Below are positions 1 through 12,600 of a stretch of 64,000 nucleotides of DNA, piece by piece (position 1 is the first letter of the stretch; every line of letters begins with the position of its first letter). The stretch covers positions 566,858 to 630,857 of the forward strand of contig OY979724.1 in the NCBI GenBank assembly GCA_963855995.1. Reading direction: 5' to 3'. A model generated the notes under the pieces. The model was not told the DNA's origin. It did no database searches and saw nothing but the letters and a program-made list of their open reading frames with translations. The stretch comes from Muricea muricata. Its lineage: Eukaryota > Cnidaria > Anthozoa > Malacalcyonacea > Plexauridae. The position numbers were made by a program, and so were the translations under genes.

Positions 1-83
1 ACATCGGAGCTGAAATGGCAAGAATATCTGCGACATTCCTCGAAGATTGGAATATATTTGTGCCCGATGATGACGAGGATTAA
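1..83 (+). CDS. C-terminal end of an unidentified protein (partial)
   Basis: The frame starting at base 3 is open from the window edge to TAA at 81-83. It reads as 26 residues ending in a strongly acidic tail (PDDDED). The start lies outside the window. Composition is coding-like, with a tryptophan and an alternating hydrophobic pattern (FLEDWNIF), but no family can be named from so short a stretch. The AT-rich sequence that follows, with a possible ATTAAA near 168-173, would fit a 3' UTR. It could also be a chance open frame. Confidence 0.4.
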   Translation, partial: IGAEMARISATFLEDWNIFVPDDDED

Positions 84-3000
84 CGCTATTATGAATTAAC
101 ATTTTATATATTTATCCTTGATTTCATGAGGTAAATATTTAACTTCTCAAGTGCTGCTATAAAAAATTATTAAATGTTGTGCCCTGCACAATCGATGGCA
201 CTCGCTTACTCTCGAGAATCGAGATGGTGACTAAAAGAACCCCTTAATGCACCGTTCTCATTGCAGAAACATCCCCAAAACCACAGAATCTGCTGTTGTA
301 GCTGTTTAACCAGTATATCTGGACAGTTTTGCAGTATTATTTCAAGTGTAAATACTCAGTCAATGCAAGGCACCCCCCCCCCCTACCTGAAAAGGTAATT
401 ATGTTTTCCTAGGCATTCCAGATCATTTTTGTCCATTTCTTCTTTCTAGGCTGCATTCAGGATGTCTATGGTTAATTTATTGAACACAAAATAGATTTTT
501 CTACACTTTATTTTGTCAAGCAATGTAAACATGATGATCTGCCATGTAAAATACAATGGACTCAAATACAAGTACATTATTTTTTTGACATTTTTTACTG
601 TGCCAATGAAGAGTGCATGTTGTGTAGTGCATATTGTTTTTATAGTGTATTTATTATTTGTAATGCTTCATAAGGTGATGTTCAACCTTCCCCTTTAATC
701 CAATCCCCCCCCCCTTCATTGTGTAATTGTGACATGGCAGCCTCCCTCCCCCAGGGTAATCATTGTAAAGATGAAGTATATGAAATTAATTAAGAATGCT
801 GACATTAGGACCACCCCCACCCCCAACAGAACTACATAAATGGTCACAGAGGTGTGTTTAGTAATCAATTATGTTCCAAGTCTTCCAAATTCTTCCTTCA
901 TAAGATCACTGAAGACATTAGTCTTTACCAGTATCTCTCAACTTGTTCTTCTAAGTGCTCCTGTGCTGCAACAAGATAATCCCTCTTCCCCTTGTTGAGA
1001 ATTGAGATACCCAATGTGTTGGTCCTATTTTACCCATTGTAATGCCAACAGCCTACACAAGCTATGGCTGTGACAGACACATGCTCAGGTAAATTTTGAA
1101 TAGGCTGGTCCTTAACTTTGTCATTAAGGGTCATTACTAGTAATGACAATAAACCAGTCAAAAACAACACACACAACACATGTCTTTAAGAGGCCTTAGG
1201 CTATGGGGATTTGCCTGTGCTAGTTGGCACACTGTTGGTAAATTTATAGAATATAGGCCAGTTGGCAGACAGTATACCCAGTAAGTGAATCTCAACAAAC
1301 TAAATGTTTGCAAAAATATCACTAATTTTGAAATGCTTGACTTTAATCCCCAGCCATAAAAACAAACAAAACGTGACAAAACTTATAGCTCAAAAAGGTG
1401 TGATATGGCAACAATATTTTTAGTGTTAGGTGTTGACATAAACATGCTTAAGTAAGCTCACAAGTCACTGGAGCACAACGGAAAAGCTTATATAAGTCAT
1501 TAGAAGCTCATATTATAGCCATATATTTCCTGCGCGTTGCTCAAACGAAGATAAAAACACTAGGATAACTTGAAACACGCAAAACCTAGTACCTGGATAG
1601 AATCTGATTATTAATAACAACTGGGCTCTATGTTTTCAAACTGCGAAAGTGTAAAATTTAATTTCAAACCGACCGGAAGACTCTCAAGTCAAAGCACCCT
1701 GTGGAGTAAACTTTTTGTATTTATTTTGTCAAAATGCCAAAAGACACTCGTTAAAAATATCAAACTCCCGCTGATATTGCCAGTTGTCTGATACCATCCT
1801 AAAGTCTAGCAAACCTTTCCAGTTTTCATACAGACTTTGCACTAGGAACCGAAAACGAAAGCATCTGTAAAACTAAACAAATATTTGTTAATTGTATATC
1901 ATCGTTTCGCTATTTTGACCGCCTTTGTAATTTAATTCCTTTGGATTAAAAATGTACTAGTCAAAAAGTCACAGCGAAAACGTTTTCTTTAACAAGACAA
2001 ATATAATAATATTGGTATTGATGTATGCATTTTCTAATCTTTGTATATTCTGTGAAGAACTGACAAAATGTTGCAGACTTCGAAGTAAATAGTTGAAATA
2101 CCAAACTTGTTTTTAGAACGTGATTGCATAATACTTAAATTTGCATTCTTTTGAAATGTAAACAGACTTTGAACCCGGTAAAGTAGCGCAGCACATTATT
2201 GAACAATGTACCTTCACAGAAACCACCAGTTTCCCGCCATTGTAACAAAAGCTTTTTTATGGCTCTTTACAACTTTTCAAACTTATTTTCGCTGTTTATT
2301 TTTGTGACATTAGGTGAATTCCATTTGCAAATTTCTATCCAGAGAATGTTCACACCATTTTTTTGCTGTAAAAGTTCAGTTTATTTATTTTTCTTTCCTC
2401 TGCTACAACAATTACAAATGTGGTAGTTTATTAAGGCACATATGTTTTGCCCTAAGGTTCGCCAAAGGCAAACGCATTCTAGAATGTCCGTTCGTCTCAA
2501 CTTATTTCCTGTTTGAAGTTTGTATGTAAACACGTTTTTCAGAACTATTAAATAGAATCACCGTAGTTATTACAGTTAAACTAGAAAATTTATAATGTAC
2601 AGCTAGACGAATGTCTGTAAATTAATTATATCAAACGAAAAGCAAACTACACTCTTTGTAAGTTTATACAGCTAGTGAACAAAATATGCAATATTTACTA
2701 CACAAGCCCCAACTGGCAACTTTAATATCTAACAATGTCGTTTTACAGTTCTTATAGGCTACAATAAACAACCTAACGTTAAAACGTCTCTTTTTTAAGT
2801 ATCGACAAGAGCAATCGCTTTTTCTTCGACTTTCTTTTCACGAGAAGCCGGTTTGTCACATGTCTTCACTTCCTTTACACTTCACCTTTCCGATTTCGCA
2901 GAGTTTTAATCTTTGAATAAGGCAGTACCGTCTTTAATGAGAATATTACATCTTTATATAAATACTACGTCTTTATATGAGCGATCGTCATTGCTGCCAT

Positions 3001-3274
3001 TCTCCTTCTCTTCTGAAGTTACTCAATGTTTACGTTCGTGGACTTTACAACAGCACCAAATCCCACTTCTTTTGCCACCAATTTTATGTTCAAAGACACT
3101 TGTCGAATCTTTTCTAGTCTTTATGATATAAATTACTTGATCACGGTGCACAATAAGATCAATTTTATATGAAATCAACGGTATTTTTGACAAAACCTTG
3201 CCCGCCTGCGGACAAGGTGTCTTCTACAACTACGATATACACAACAACGGTAGCGTGGTCGACAATCAATGCTT
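84..3274. other. Intergenic / UTR stretch without a recognised gene
   Basis: No exon with family resemblance was found on either strand. The stretch holds poly-C runs (371-383, 705-714), an AT-rich background and only short chance frames. The part next to 3275 is probably the 3' UTR of the minus-strand UBALD gene. TTTATT at about 2378-2390 would be an AATAAA signal on that strand, which would imply a UTR of about 0.9 kb. Confidence 0.5.
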
Positions 3275-4368
<1,094 letters not shown>

Positions 4369-4380
4369 TTTGGCGGGAAA
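4369..4380 (+). promoter_or_regulatory. E2F-type site TTTGGCGGGAAA
   Basis: The 12-mer TTTGGCGGGAAA is a classical E2F/DP recognition sequence. It lies 69 bp before the preferred ATG of the HMG-like gene and overlaps the more distal ATG at 4380. That position supports use of the downstream ATG at 4449. Regulation by E2F is inferred from the site alone. Confidence 0.6.
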
Positions 4381-4448
4381 TGGTTGTTTTGCACTTCGCA
4401 AAAAGAACAATTTTTTTAGGTTCGAAAATTTTACAAAAGCGACTGAGT

Positions 4449-5765
4449 ATGAGGCCAAGAAAGCAAAAACATCCCAAATACAAAGCTTATTTTTCTCACC
4501 AGTTGCGAATACTGAAAGAGAGGTTTCCTTTTCTGAGTTCACAGCAAATTAAAGCGAAAATTTTATCAACTTGGGAAGGTTTGTCGCCAGAAAAGAAGAA
4601 TGACTGGGGAATCTTACCGAAAGCAAAACTCCAGAATGGTAGGTAGTTTTAGAAAAATATATAGCTTTTTCGCTTGTAGTGACATAGGGTATTGTACAGA
4701 ATACGAACAATGTTTCGACAGACGTACTAAACAAAAGATATTCATTTACTCAACTGCCAAGAACAACAAATAGAACATAACTAGACCATCCTCGTACTCA
4801 GGTCTGGGAACGAGGATGCAACTAGACAACAAACACGGACAAAAATGGCAGGAAAATGTCTCTGATCGAAACGTGTTCTAAACACTAAATATACGAAAAT
4901 ACTTGCTCACCATTTTGCAGCAGAATCATGTCTAACATAAAAGCCTTATGAAGAACACTCTTCCTAATTAGGCAACAATGGTACATTGATGAGCCCCTGT
5001 CACAGTTCACCGCCACGCTGCCTTACCCCCTACGAAAGAACTTCCCCACACCGCAAAGACAGCACCAAGAAGGTACGATTTTCCCAATTCCTCAGTCCCA
5101 ACAGCCTGCCTGGTCCAGAGTTGCCAGAAGACGACTCGATGGAAAATTCTGAGAATTCTGAAGCTTCTCTCCCGGAATTTTCCGCATGGCCAGTTGTAGA
5201 CGAGTTTAATGCCATTGTGGAACACGAGTTAGCTGTGGAAGAAAAAGGCAAAGACAGTGAATCATCTGGTGATGAAGAAATGCCATCAGAAGAGAGAAAT
5301 GTTTGGCCCGCGTTATTTGGAGATACTACTTCCATATGGAAAGCAGTTAAAACGAAAGAAAATAGCAAAGACAAGGTAATTATAAAAAATATAATATGTG
5401 ACGTACTAATTTATCTTTCATGTAAATAACTGGTACAATAGCTAAGTAACTGTTTTCAATAACTTTTACTACATAAAGTATTGCCAATTTACCACTGATT
5501 TCCAGGAACAACCCATGTGTCACTTATTTCAAGAAGTAGAACGGAAGCATTTCTCAAAACGCAGGCAAGTATTCGTGTCTTTCCATAATTATTCAAACAT
5601 TCTTGTAATTTAAAAGATTTTTTTAGAAAATCTCCGGAACCATTGCCAAAAAGTTCTTAGAATTTTTTTCTAAATCCTAGAATTCTGGCAGGACTCAGTC
5701 CAAAAGAAATTAAAGCAAGCACAGATTTATTTGAAGGAGAAAATGATGACGATATCTTTACCTGA
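4449..5765 (+). CDS. HMG-box-like nuclear protein with cell-cycle-type motifs (245 aa)
   Basis: Four exons: 4449-4638, 4972-5375, 5506-5564 and 5681-5765. The joined length is 738 nt including the stop, and phases agree at every junction. Intron 3 would use a GC donor (AG|GCAAGT). Residues about 5-55 resemble an HMG box: a basic start (RPRKQKHPKYKAYF), an amphipathic middle and a STWEGLSPEKK segment matching the end of HMG helix 2. Then come SP/TP sites (residues 82-89), a PP1-docking-like KVRF (97-100), a long acidic Ser/Glu-rich middle, a KEN box (192-194) and an RxxL (217-220), ending in an acidic DDDIFT tail. An E2F site lies just upstream. Chromatin binding and cell-cycle control are inferences and no specific family is recognised. 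An alternative start at 4380 would add 23 residues. Confidence 0.72.
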
Positions 5766-5889
5766 TGTTATAGAAACAGTTTCGTAAAAACGTACGAGTG
5801 AATATATTAGTGAACAGTTTGCTGGTTGTTACCCTGCGTTCGGCCACATTCATCCTGGATAATACTACCTAGTGTTACTGTTAAACTTT

Positions 5890-5895
5890 AATAAA
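5890..5895 (+). terminator. Poly(A) signal AATAAA
   Basis: AATAAA lies 125 bp after the stop of the HMG-like gene, in AT-rich sequence, and is the first canonical hexamer downstream of it. Confidence 0.55.
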
Positions 5896-6690
5896 CGTAA
5901 TATAACATCTCAAACTAATGTTCCAACAGTCGGCAGCTATGGCAGTCAAAGGCATGCAAAAACAGAGGATCTTTCACAGCCACGAAACGTCGAAATGTGT
6001 TCATATCGTTTCGGATATTGGTAGATATTCAGTTTTTGTGCAATCAAATAGTCCTAGGCAAGCATTCTATAAAGACAGAACAAAGAAATGCAGTGAAGTG
6101 TTCGACATAAGCATCGGTCATTGATATATGGGATGGACGGGTGGTAGGTTTTAAAGATGCCGGCTGTTTTTTACATTCTTAAAATTAAAACGAATCAACA
6201 ACCAGACATTTATGACATTTCTAAACCCCGCCCTAACCCTGAACTTAACCTCAATTTAGGAATGTCTTAGGAATGAATTTTTAGAATCTGCAAAAACAGC
6301 TGCCATCTTCAAAACCTTCGTCCATCTCCTTTAGCCATCGCCCATACGCATCCGCACAAGATTACGAGCATAAGCTATGGTAGAAGAAAAGCAAATTCAA
6401 AAGAAAGTTCTTTTGGCATTGTCTTCGTAAACCTCAGAGAAAAACTTAGTTGTTATGGTGCCTATATCTCTTGTAAGGAAATCAAAACACGAGGTTTAAT
6501 TCACATTTCATTTTTCATCTGCATTTCAGCTCGACTTTCCAATCAGAACTATTCACTTATGTAGCATGCATCTTGAGACATACTGAAAGTAATTAGTGTT
6601 CACTTGAAATATTTCTACATTATTCACAGCTGATTGTTCACAGTTATTTCGTTTACTCGCGTTGCTCTCTGTCAGAACTCAAGTCAAAAT
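5896..6690. other. Intergenic stretch
   Basis: Nothing recognisable as coding was seen. The right part is probably the 3' UTR of EXOC7; TTTAAT at 6493-6498 reads ATTAAA on the minus strand, about 195 nt after its stop. Confidence 0.4.
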
Positions 6691-9600
6691 TCACGCTGAT
6701 AAATCAAACAGCGTTGACAATTGTCTCTGAACCTCTTCAGGAGTGTACTTTATGTATTTCTCCACGTTCTTCGTGAAGGGTATGGCCATGTGTCTAAAAC
6801 AGCAAGTGAATTACAATTCTGTTATAATTTCTCGCACTTGAAAACAGCCTTACGTTTTACAGTTATACACATAAAAATAACGCAAATTGAAGATTGTAGC
6901 AATCCCGCCAAAAAGCCGTCAACAAAACTGGTTGTCCCAACAAATTTGGAACAAGTTTTTTGGCAACTTGTGGCAAACATGACGGAGATATCAGATTTGT
7001 TACAAGGTTGTCCTAACCACTCTGATACAGACCTGTTGTAACAAGATCGTCACAAAGTTGACAACACAAGACTGTAACGATATTTTGTTATTAAAGTATC
7101 AGTCTTGCTGGAACAACCTTGTAACAAGTGTGATAGTCCCATCAAGCTTGTTACAAGTTGTTAACAGTTTGTTCCAAACTTGTTCCAACAACAGTGCACA
7201 CACTTACAAACAACTTGTAAACAGAGGTTGTTACAACTTGTGTGTTTTCAGTTTAAAAAGAAAACATCAGAAGAACATTTTGGCTAGGGACGAAGTTCAT
7301 AATTTTGCTTGCTATTACGATTAACTTACTCCAAAGTTTTGCCGTGAAGAACGTGTATTTATAGCCATGCCATATAAATTGCCAGAAAACTGACATTTCT
7401 GTGTTAACTGTTACTTACTTTTCTCGAAATGATCGGTAACTTTGTACAACTAAATTAATATTTTCTTGACGTAATTGATCTCTGAGGTTTTCATCCGGGA
7501 CTGCATACGTCTTTTGGGTCTGACAGATTTCTTCAAAATCGTTGTTGAAACCCTGAAGGGAAGAATACATATAGTATTTATTCATATATATAGGATAGCT
7601 CTATCAGTTCTAACCTTTTCTTCATAAAGGTCTAGTAAGGATCACCTCTTATTGATCCAGTGTTACTACAGGAGGAAACAAACTAAACTAACTTTAATTA
7701 TAATGGATAGCTCTATCAGTTCTAAACTGTTCTTCCTAGAAGTCCAGTAAGGATAATTTCTTATTCCTCCTTACTACAGGAGGAATCTAGTAAGTTCTAT
7801 CCCAGCTCACGCTCTAGCAGAATCAATCTATGGGAAGGGTACTTAATCATACCTTGAACTTGTCTTTGATAAGTTGTTTCTGCTTTTGACCAACCTAGAG
7901 TATCAAATATAAATAACATCTTCAGTTATGCCAGATTGGATTTCAACTAAAGTCTCCAGAGCACATTACCTTGGCGTCTTTACTTTGGGTGAAAGGCTTT
8001 TCTGTCTCAAGAAGGTAATTCATGATTTTTCCCCAACTAAAAAATAACCATTAACACTATCAACTGGACTTTTTGTCGACATTAATTTCTTTTGTCTGTT
8101 CTGTATTGAAACTCTAGTTAGATCAAGATAACGCTTGCTTTAGTTAGTATTTTAAATCCTACAACATTTCCAACATAACTTGAAAAGTTTCCCACCCTTT
8201 CTGGTAATTAGCCTTCTGTTCGTGAATAAGTTTGGCGTATTGTTGCTCAATTTCGGTGTAACCACCTTCATTCATTAGGGCCAAAACTCCGGTCCTATAT
8301 AAAGCATCGCATATCATATGTTACCATGAACAGAACAATTAAGATAAACATTGGGCATTATTAAACAATTATTGAACGAGGTCGAGCAGTATATGAGGAA
8401 TTAAGGCAGAGGTTTGTGAGGTAACGCAAACCGAGGCCTTAATAATTCCTCATATCCTGCGAGAACCGAATTCAATAATTGTTTTATTATTTTTTGAAAA
8501 TATTTTAAACTCAGTTTAAACGCTTGCTTTGTACGTAAGAAGACACAAGCTGCTAATAATGGAACAGCATGAAATTGTTTGAAAACTTTAATAAGCCAAT
8601 CAGACTACGGAAAAATATTCTCAAAACAATTGTCAGATTACGACGAAAGGTCGATTAACAAAGGTCAGTCAATATACGACGAAATGAGTCAATAATGTCG
8701 TGTTTTTTTTTTTCAATATACGATGAAATGACTCGTAATGTCGTATATTTATTTTCAACCCCAAATTTGGGCAGCTACCAAGCGGATATGACGATTTCAC
8801 CTTTAGCTCTTAACCAATCAAAACTCCTAAAATATTTTCAATAAATAATAAAGTTTGATACACCACTAAAAGATATATTGGGCATTAGATTTTAATATAT
8901 CCAAAACACATGAAAACATGTGGTCTTTTACTACCTGAAACGATAAGCGGATTGGACGTGGTTTGGAGTGGAAGTCCTTCATCGGGCCTTACATTGTTCC
9001 GGGTGGTAAAAGAGCTTATGGTTTTGACCAGATTGATATACATCTACCTTTGAAGTCCTTTCAAGATGTAGTTATAGTTGTTGAGTAAGAATATTCCCGC
9101 CAGAGCAACTTGTCCCGCGATGTGGACGTAACTTTTGGATTTTAGTTCAAGATTCAATCCGAGAGCACCAAGAACACGAGCTTGGAAAAATATTTCGGAA
9201 TATGAGATGATGGACGCAGTTGTTGTGATGATGTTGATTATAGTGATTATAATGCTGATTATTACGATTATTATTCAATGATTATAACGGTGATTATCAA
9301 GATGATTATGACGATAATGATAATGGTGATTATAATGATAATTATGATAATAATTATGATGACGATTGAATAATGATAACAGTGATTATGGTAATGATTA
9401 TGATGACGATTCAATAATGCTAACGGTGATTATCAAGATGATTATAATGATAATGGTGATTATGATCATAATAATAACGAAAGCCGAATTTGACCTCAGG
9501 CGTTTAGCGTAAAGGGTTGTTCATTTAAACTTCAAAAACACTTTTACAACTTGTGCGCAACCGTACAACTTGTGAAGTTTAATCGAATCAATATTTATTT

Positions 9601-12600
9601 TTGGGTATAATTGTTCTTCCCACGTTAAAACATCTAGCTGGTTACTTCACGCAATGTAAAAACTTGTTTTATATTTTCGACATATTCACCATTTATGATA
9701 AACCTCTTTGATGCAACCGGCCCAGATATTTTATAGCAGTGACTTACAGATGTATTTGGCGACACTTGTCTTCGGTGTTTCAATGTCACCTGTACGTGGA
9801 TCTGACGCTTGATCTAAATTGAAAACCGCGTAAGAAGACACACATAAAGAATGTAAAAATCTCGGTGGGATATGAGTTATGCCTCTTACCTTGAGCATTT
9901 AACATGTTTCCGACGGTGTTTGTGTAGCCAAGTAAATTTTCCAAAAATATCAACGTCTAGGTTAGAGAAGAAAACTAACAAATATAATAACGCATAGGAC
10001 TAACAATTATTACATTGTAACATTCCTGCAACATACATTACTGGTTAGCTCATGGACGGTACCATCTTTTGGCATATTGGATTGCTTGTCTGGATCATGC
10101 TGCAAGTAAAAATACAAAGTAAAATAAACTAAAGAAAGTGAGTTTGGGACAAATATTATTTCGCAACAACACGTACTTTTATATTCTCAGTAAAATCTTC
10201 CAATGCTTTTGCTCCCTGTAATAAAAGTTTCAATTACAACCACTGAAAAAAACAAACAACCACAACATATACCACTGAAAAAACCCAACCAGAGCAAAAT
10301 TCACGAAAAATACTTACTACAAGTTCGAGATTTATGAATAGATTAGGTATGGTGCCTTTTGTCGAATTACGAACGTCCTGACAACACAAAGAATGAAAAT
10401 ATGTTGCTGCGTTCTCTAATTGAGGATATGCAGGGTGTAACTAATTTTGCTAACTTCAAGCAGCGAGTGTTAGGAGAGAAAGACAGCATATTTGTTGCTG
10501 GTGGTTGATGGACAAACACAGGTTCAGATTTGGCTTCCAATACCTCTATCGCCACCTTAATCTACCTTTCAGCCAATCAGACGTGCCGGACCTACCAGAT
10601 TAACCAATCAAATTGTTTAAAAATCGGGAAAAGGTAGCGGTAGTGGCAGAGAAAGTCAAATCTGAACCTCTCTAATACTGAACACACTGCCGACGTTGTC
10701 TTTAGTCAACTGAAAGCCTGAGCTGATGTGCAAACGACACTGCCATCGTGTCAAGGTGAAGTCTAATTTAAAATGACCGTTTGCAACCATCGTTTGGCTC
10801 GTGTCTGATCACGGAGAACAGCTAGGAATAGCCATTAGACATTGGGTCGTAGCTACTAGTTAGATTGTCCAATTTTACATGAGTATGTGAATTTCACCTA
10901 CGTACATTGTATTTTCGTTGTCATATGAAGGGATACTCGTGCCCGTATTCCATATTTTACAAAACGCAATGTTTTTCTACAAACGGCACTATATAACAAT
11001 GCTTGAAGTATCGCTGCTCATATACCTTGAGAACTTTTGAAAACTTTATGAGAACAGATCCGAGATATTTCAAAACTGGCAGCAAAGGAAGTAATGAGAA
11101 ATATTCTCGTCTGGCAATCAATCTTCGCGCCGAGTTTGCCATACCCTTAAAACAACAATAGTACAACTAGCTTAATCTCGGTCGCCAAAGGAAGCCTTAA
11201 ACCCAACCACTGCATGAAATTGGTGGTTTGCAGATATACAGCGTTTTTTCAGGACCGTAAAATGCCCTCAGAAACTCGATTTAATCACGCTACGGTCAGT
11301 AAATTAACTTACATCGCCATCAGACACGAGAGTTTCTATTGAACTTTGAATCAACACGTCGAATATATCACTTTGATGAGTTTCAGGAATGATGATACTG
11401 ATCAGACTTTGTTCGCTCTGTAAGATGATATTCTGCTTCACAAATACTGCCTTCACATCACACTTGCTTACAAAACTCTTCTTTATAAAAATGTTTATAC
11501 CTCGAGTAGTTTCAAGAGAGCGCCACACAGTGTTATAAAACGACCTGCTTCAATCTCACTGAAAACGGAAAGAACAGGAAATTGGGAAGAGTTGGGAAAA
11601 TTCTCATACAAACTCTTAGTTGTCATAATTCTCATAACACTCATCGTCGGTTAATCTGGCCTTTAAATTCTTACTGGATATAATTGCAGTATGCTCCATG
11701 AGATTGCAAATGGAAATATTGCTAACAGAACAGGTTAGCGACGTCACTTACTCGTCTTCTTCTCTCTGGCCTGGAGAATCAAACGTTGACGCCGGAGAAT
11801 TGATCTTTCTACTTCCTCCTAAAAAAAGATAAGTTTATTTTCTCAAAATCATGTGAAACATTGTTTAGCAAGCGAGCAAGGTGCTCAGTCATTTCTACGC
11901 TCGGCTTAGAGCTAAGTTGAATTACAAAGGAGGCAATTCAATCAGATCCAGTGGAAGAAGGGCTACGGCGGCTCAGACAGCGACCTTATGACCCATGTCT
12001 GATCCAGTGAACTTTATCATGCTGTATCCTGGCTTATAATCACGAATCATAGCCTAAACTTATGATCATTTAGGTTCTTATCATGATCACGTCCAAATAC
12101 TTCATGCGCAGTTCTGAGGAAATATTATCATAAAAAAAAAACATAAGGATCTTTCACTACCAGAAACTCAGGGGCATAACCAGCGCTAAAAACGTGTGTG
12201 GGGGGATGTGTGCACACGCAGGTGGCTGCTTTTCCAAGACGCCTGTACCGTCTAATCCTTTTATTTTAGGTGGGGACAATTTACATTTCTTGTTCTGAGT
12301 AAAAGTGCGGTGGGGGGGGGAGAATCCGTACCTCCCCATTCCCCCAGTGGCTATGCCCCTGCAGAAAGTAAAACCAGGAGGATTTAATGTGTCAAGCGAA
12401 GGTGATTCGTCGGTCAGTTAGCTGTGACTCCCAAACAAAGGACCTTGCTGGAAACATCAAATTCTGTTTATAACGTTTCTGGTGCTAAAAGATCCTCTGT
12501 TTCTGTCGGCTTTTGACATCGCTACCAACACTGACAACTGGTCAGGGCTCTCACAATCTGAGGGAATTTCTTCAGATTTATGCTGTTTCTATGGGGCAGT

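Noticed and set aside
5569-5660. Alternative splice for the HMG-like gene using a GT donor (gtattc) and the acceptor near 5626
   Set aside because: It gives a short Lys/Phe-rich tail. The GC-AG alternative has a much better donor context (AG|GCAAGT) and an acidic coding-like end, so it was preferred, though not proven.
6721-7324. Two plus-strand frames of about 100 residues
   Set aside because: The first lies opposite EXOC7 exon 27 and then enters the TTGTAACAA repeat; the second is entirely repeat. Neither has exon structure.
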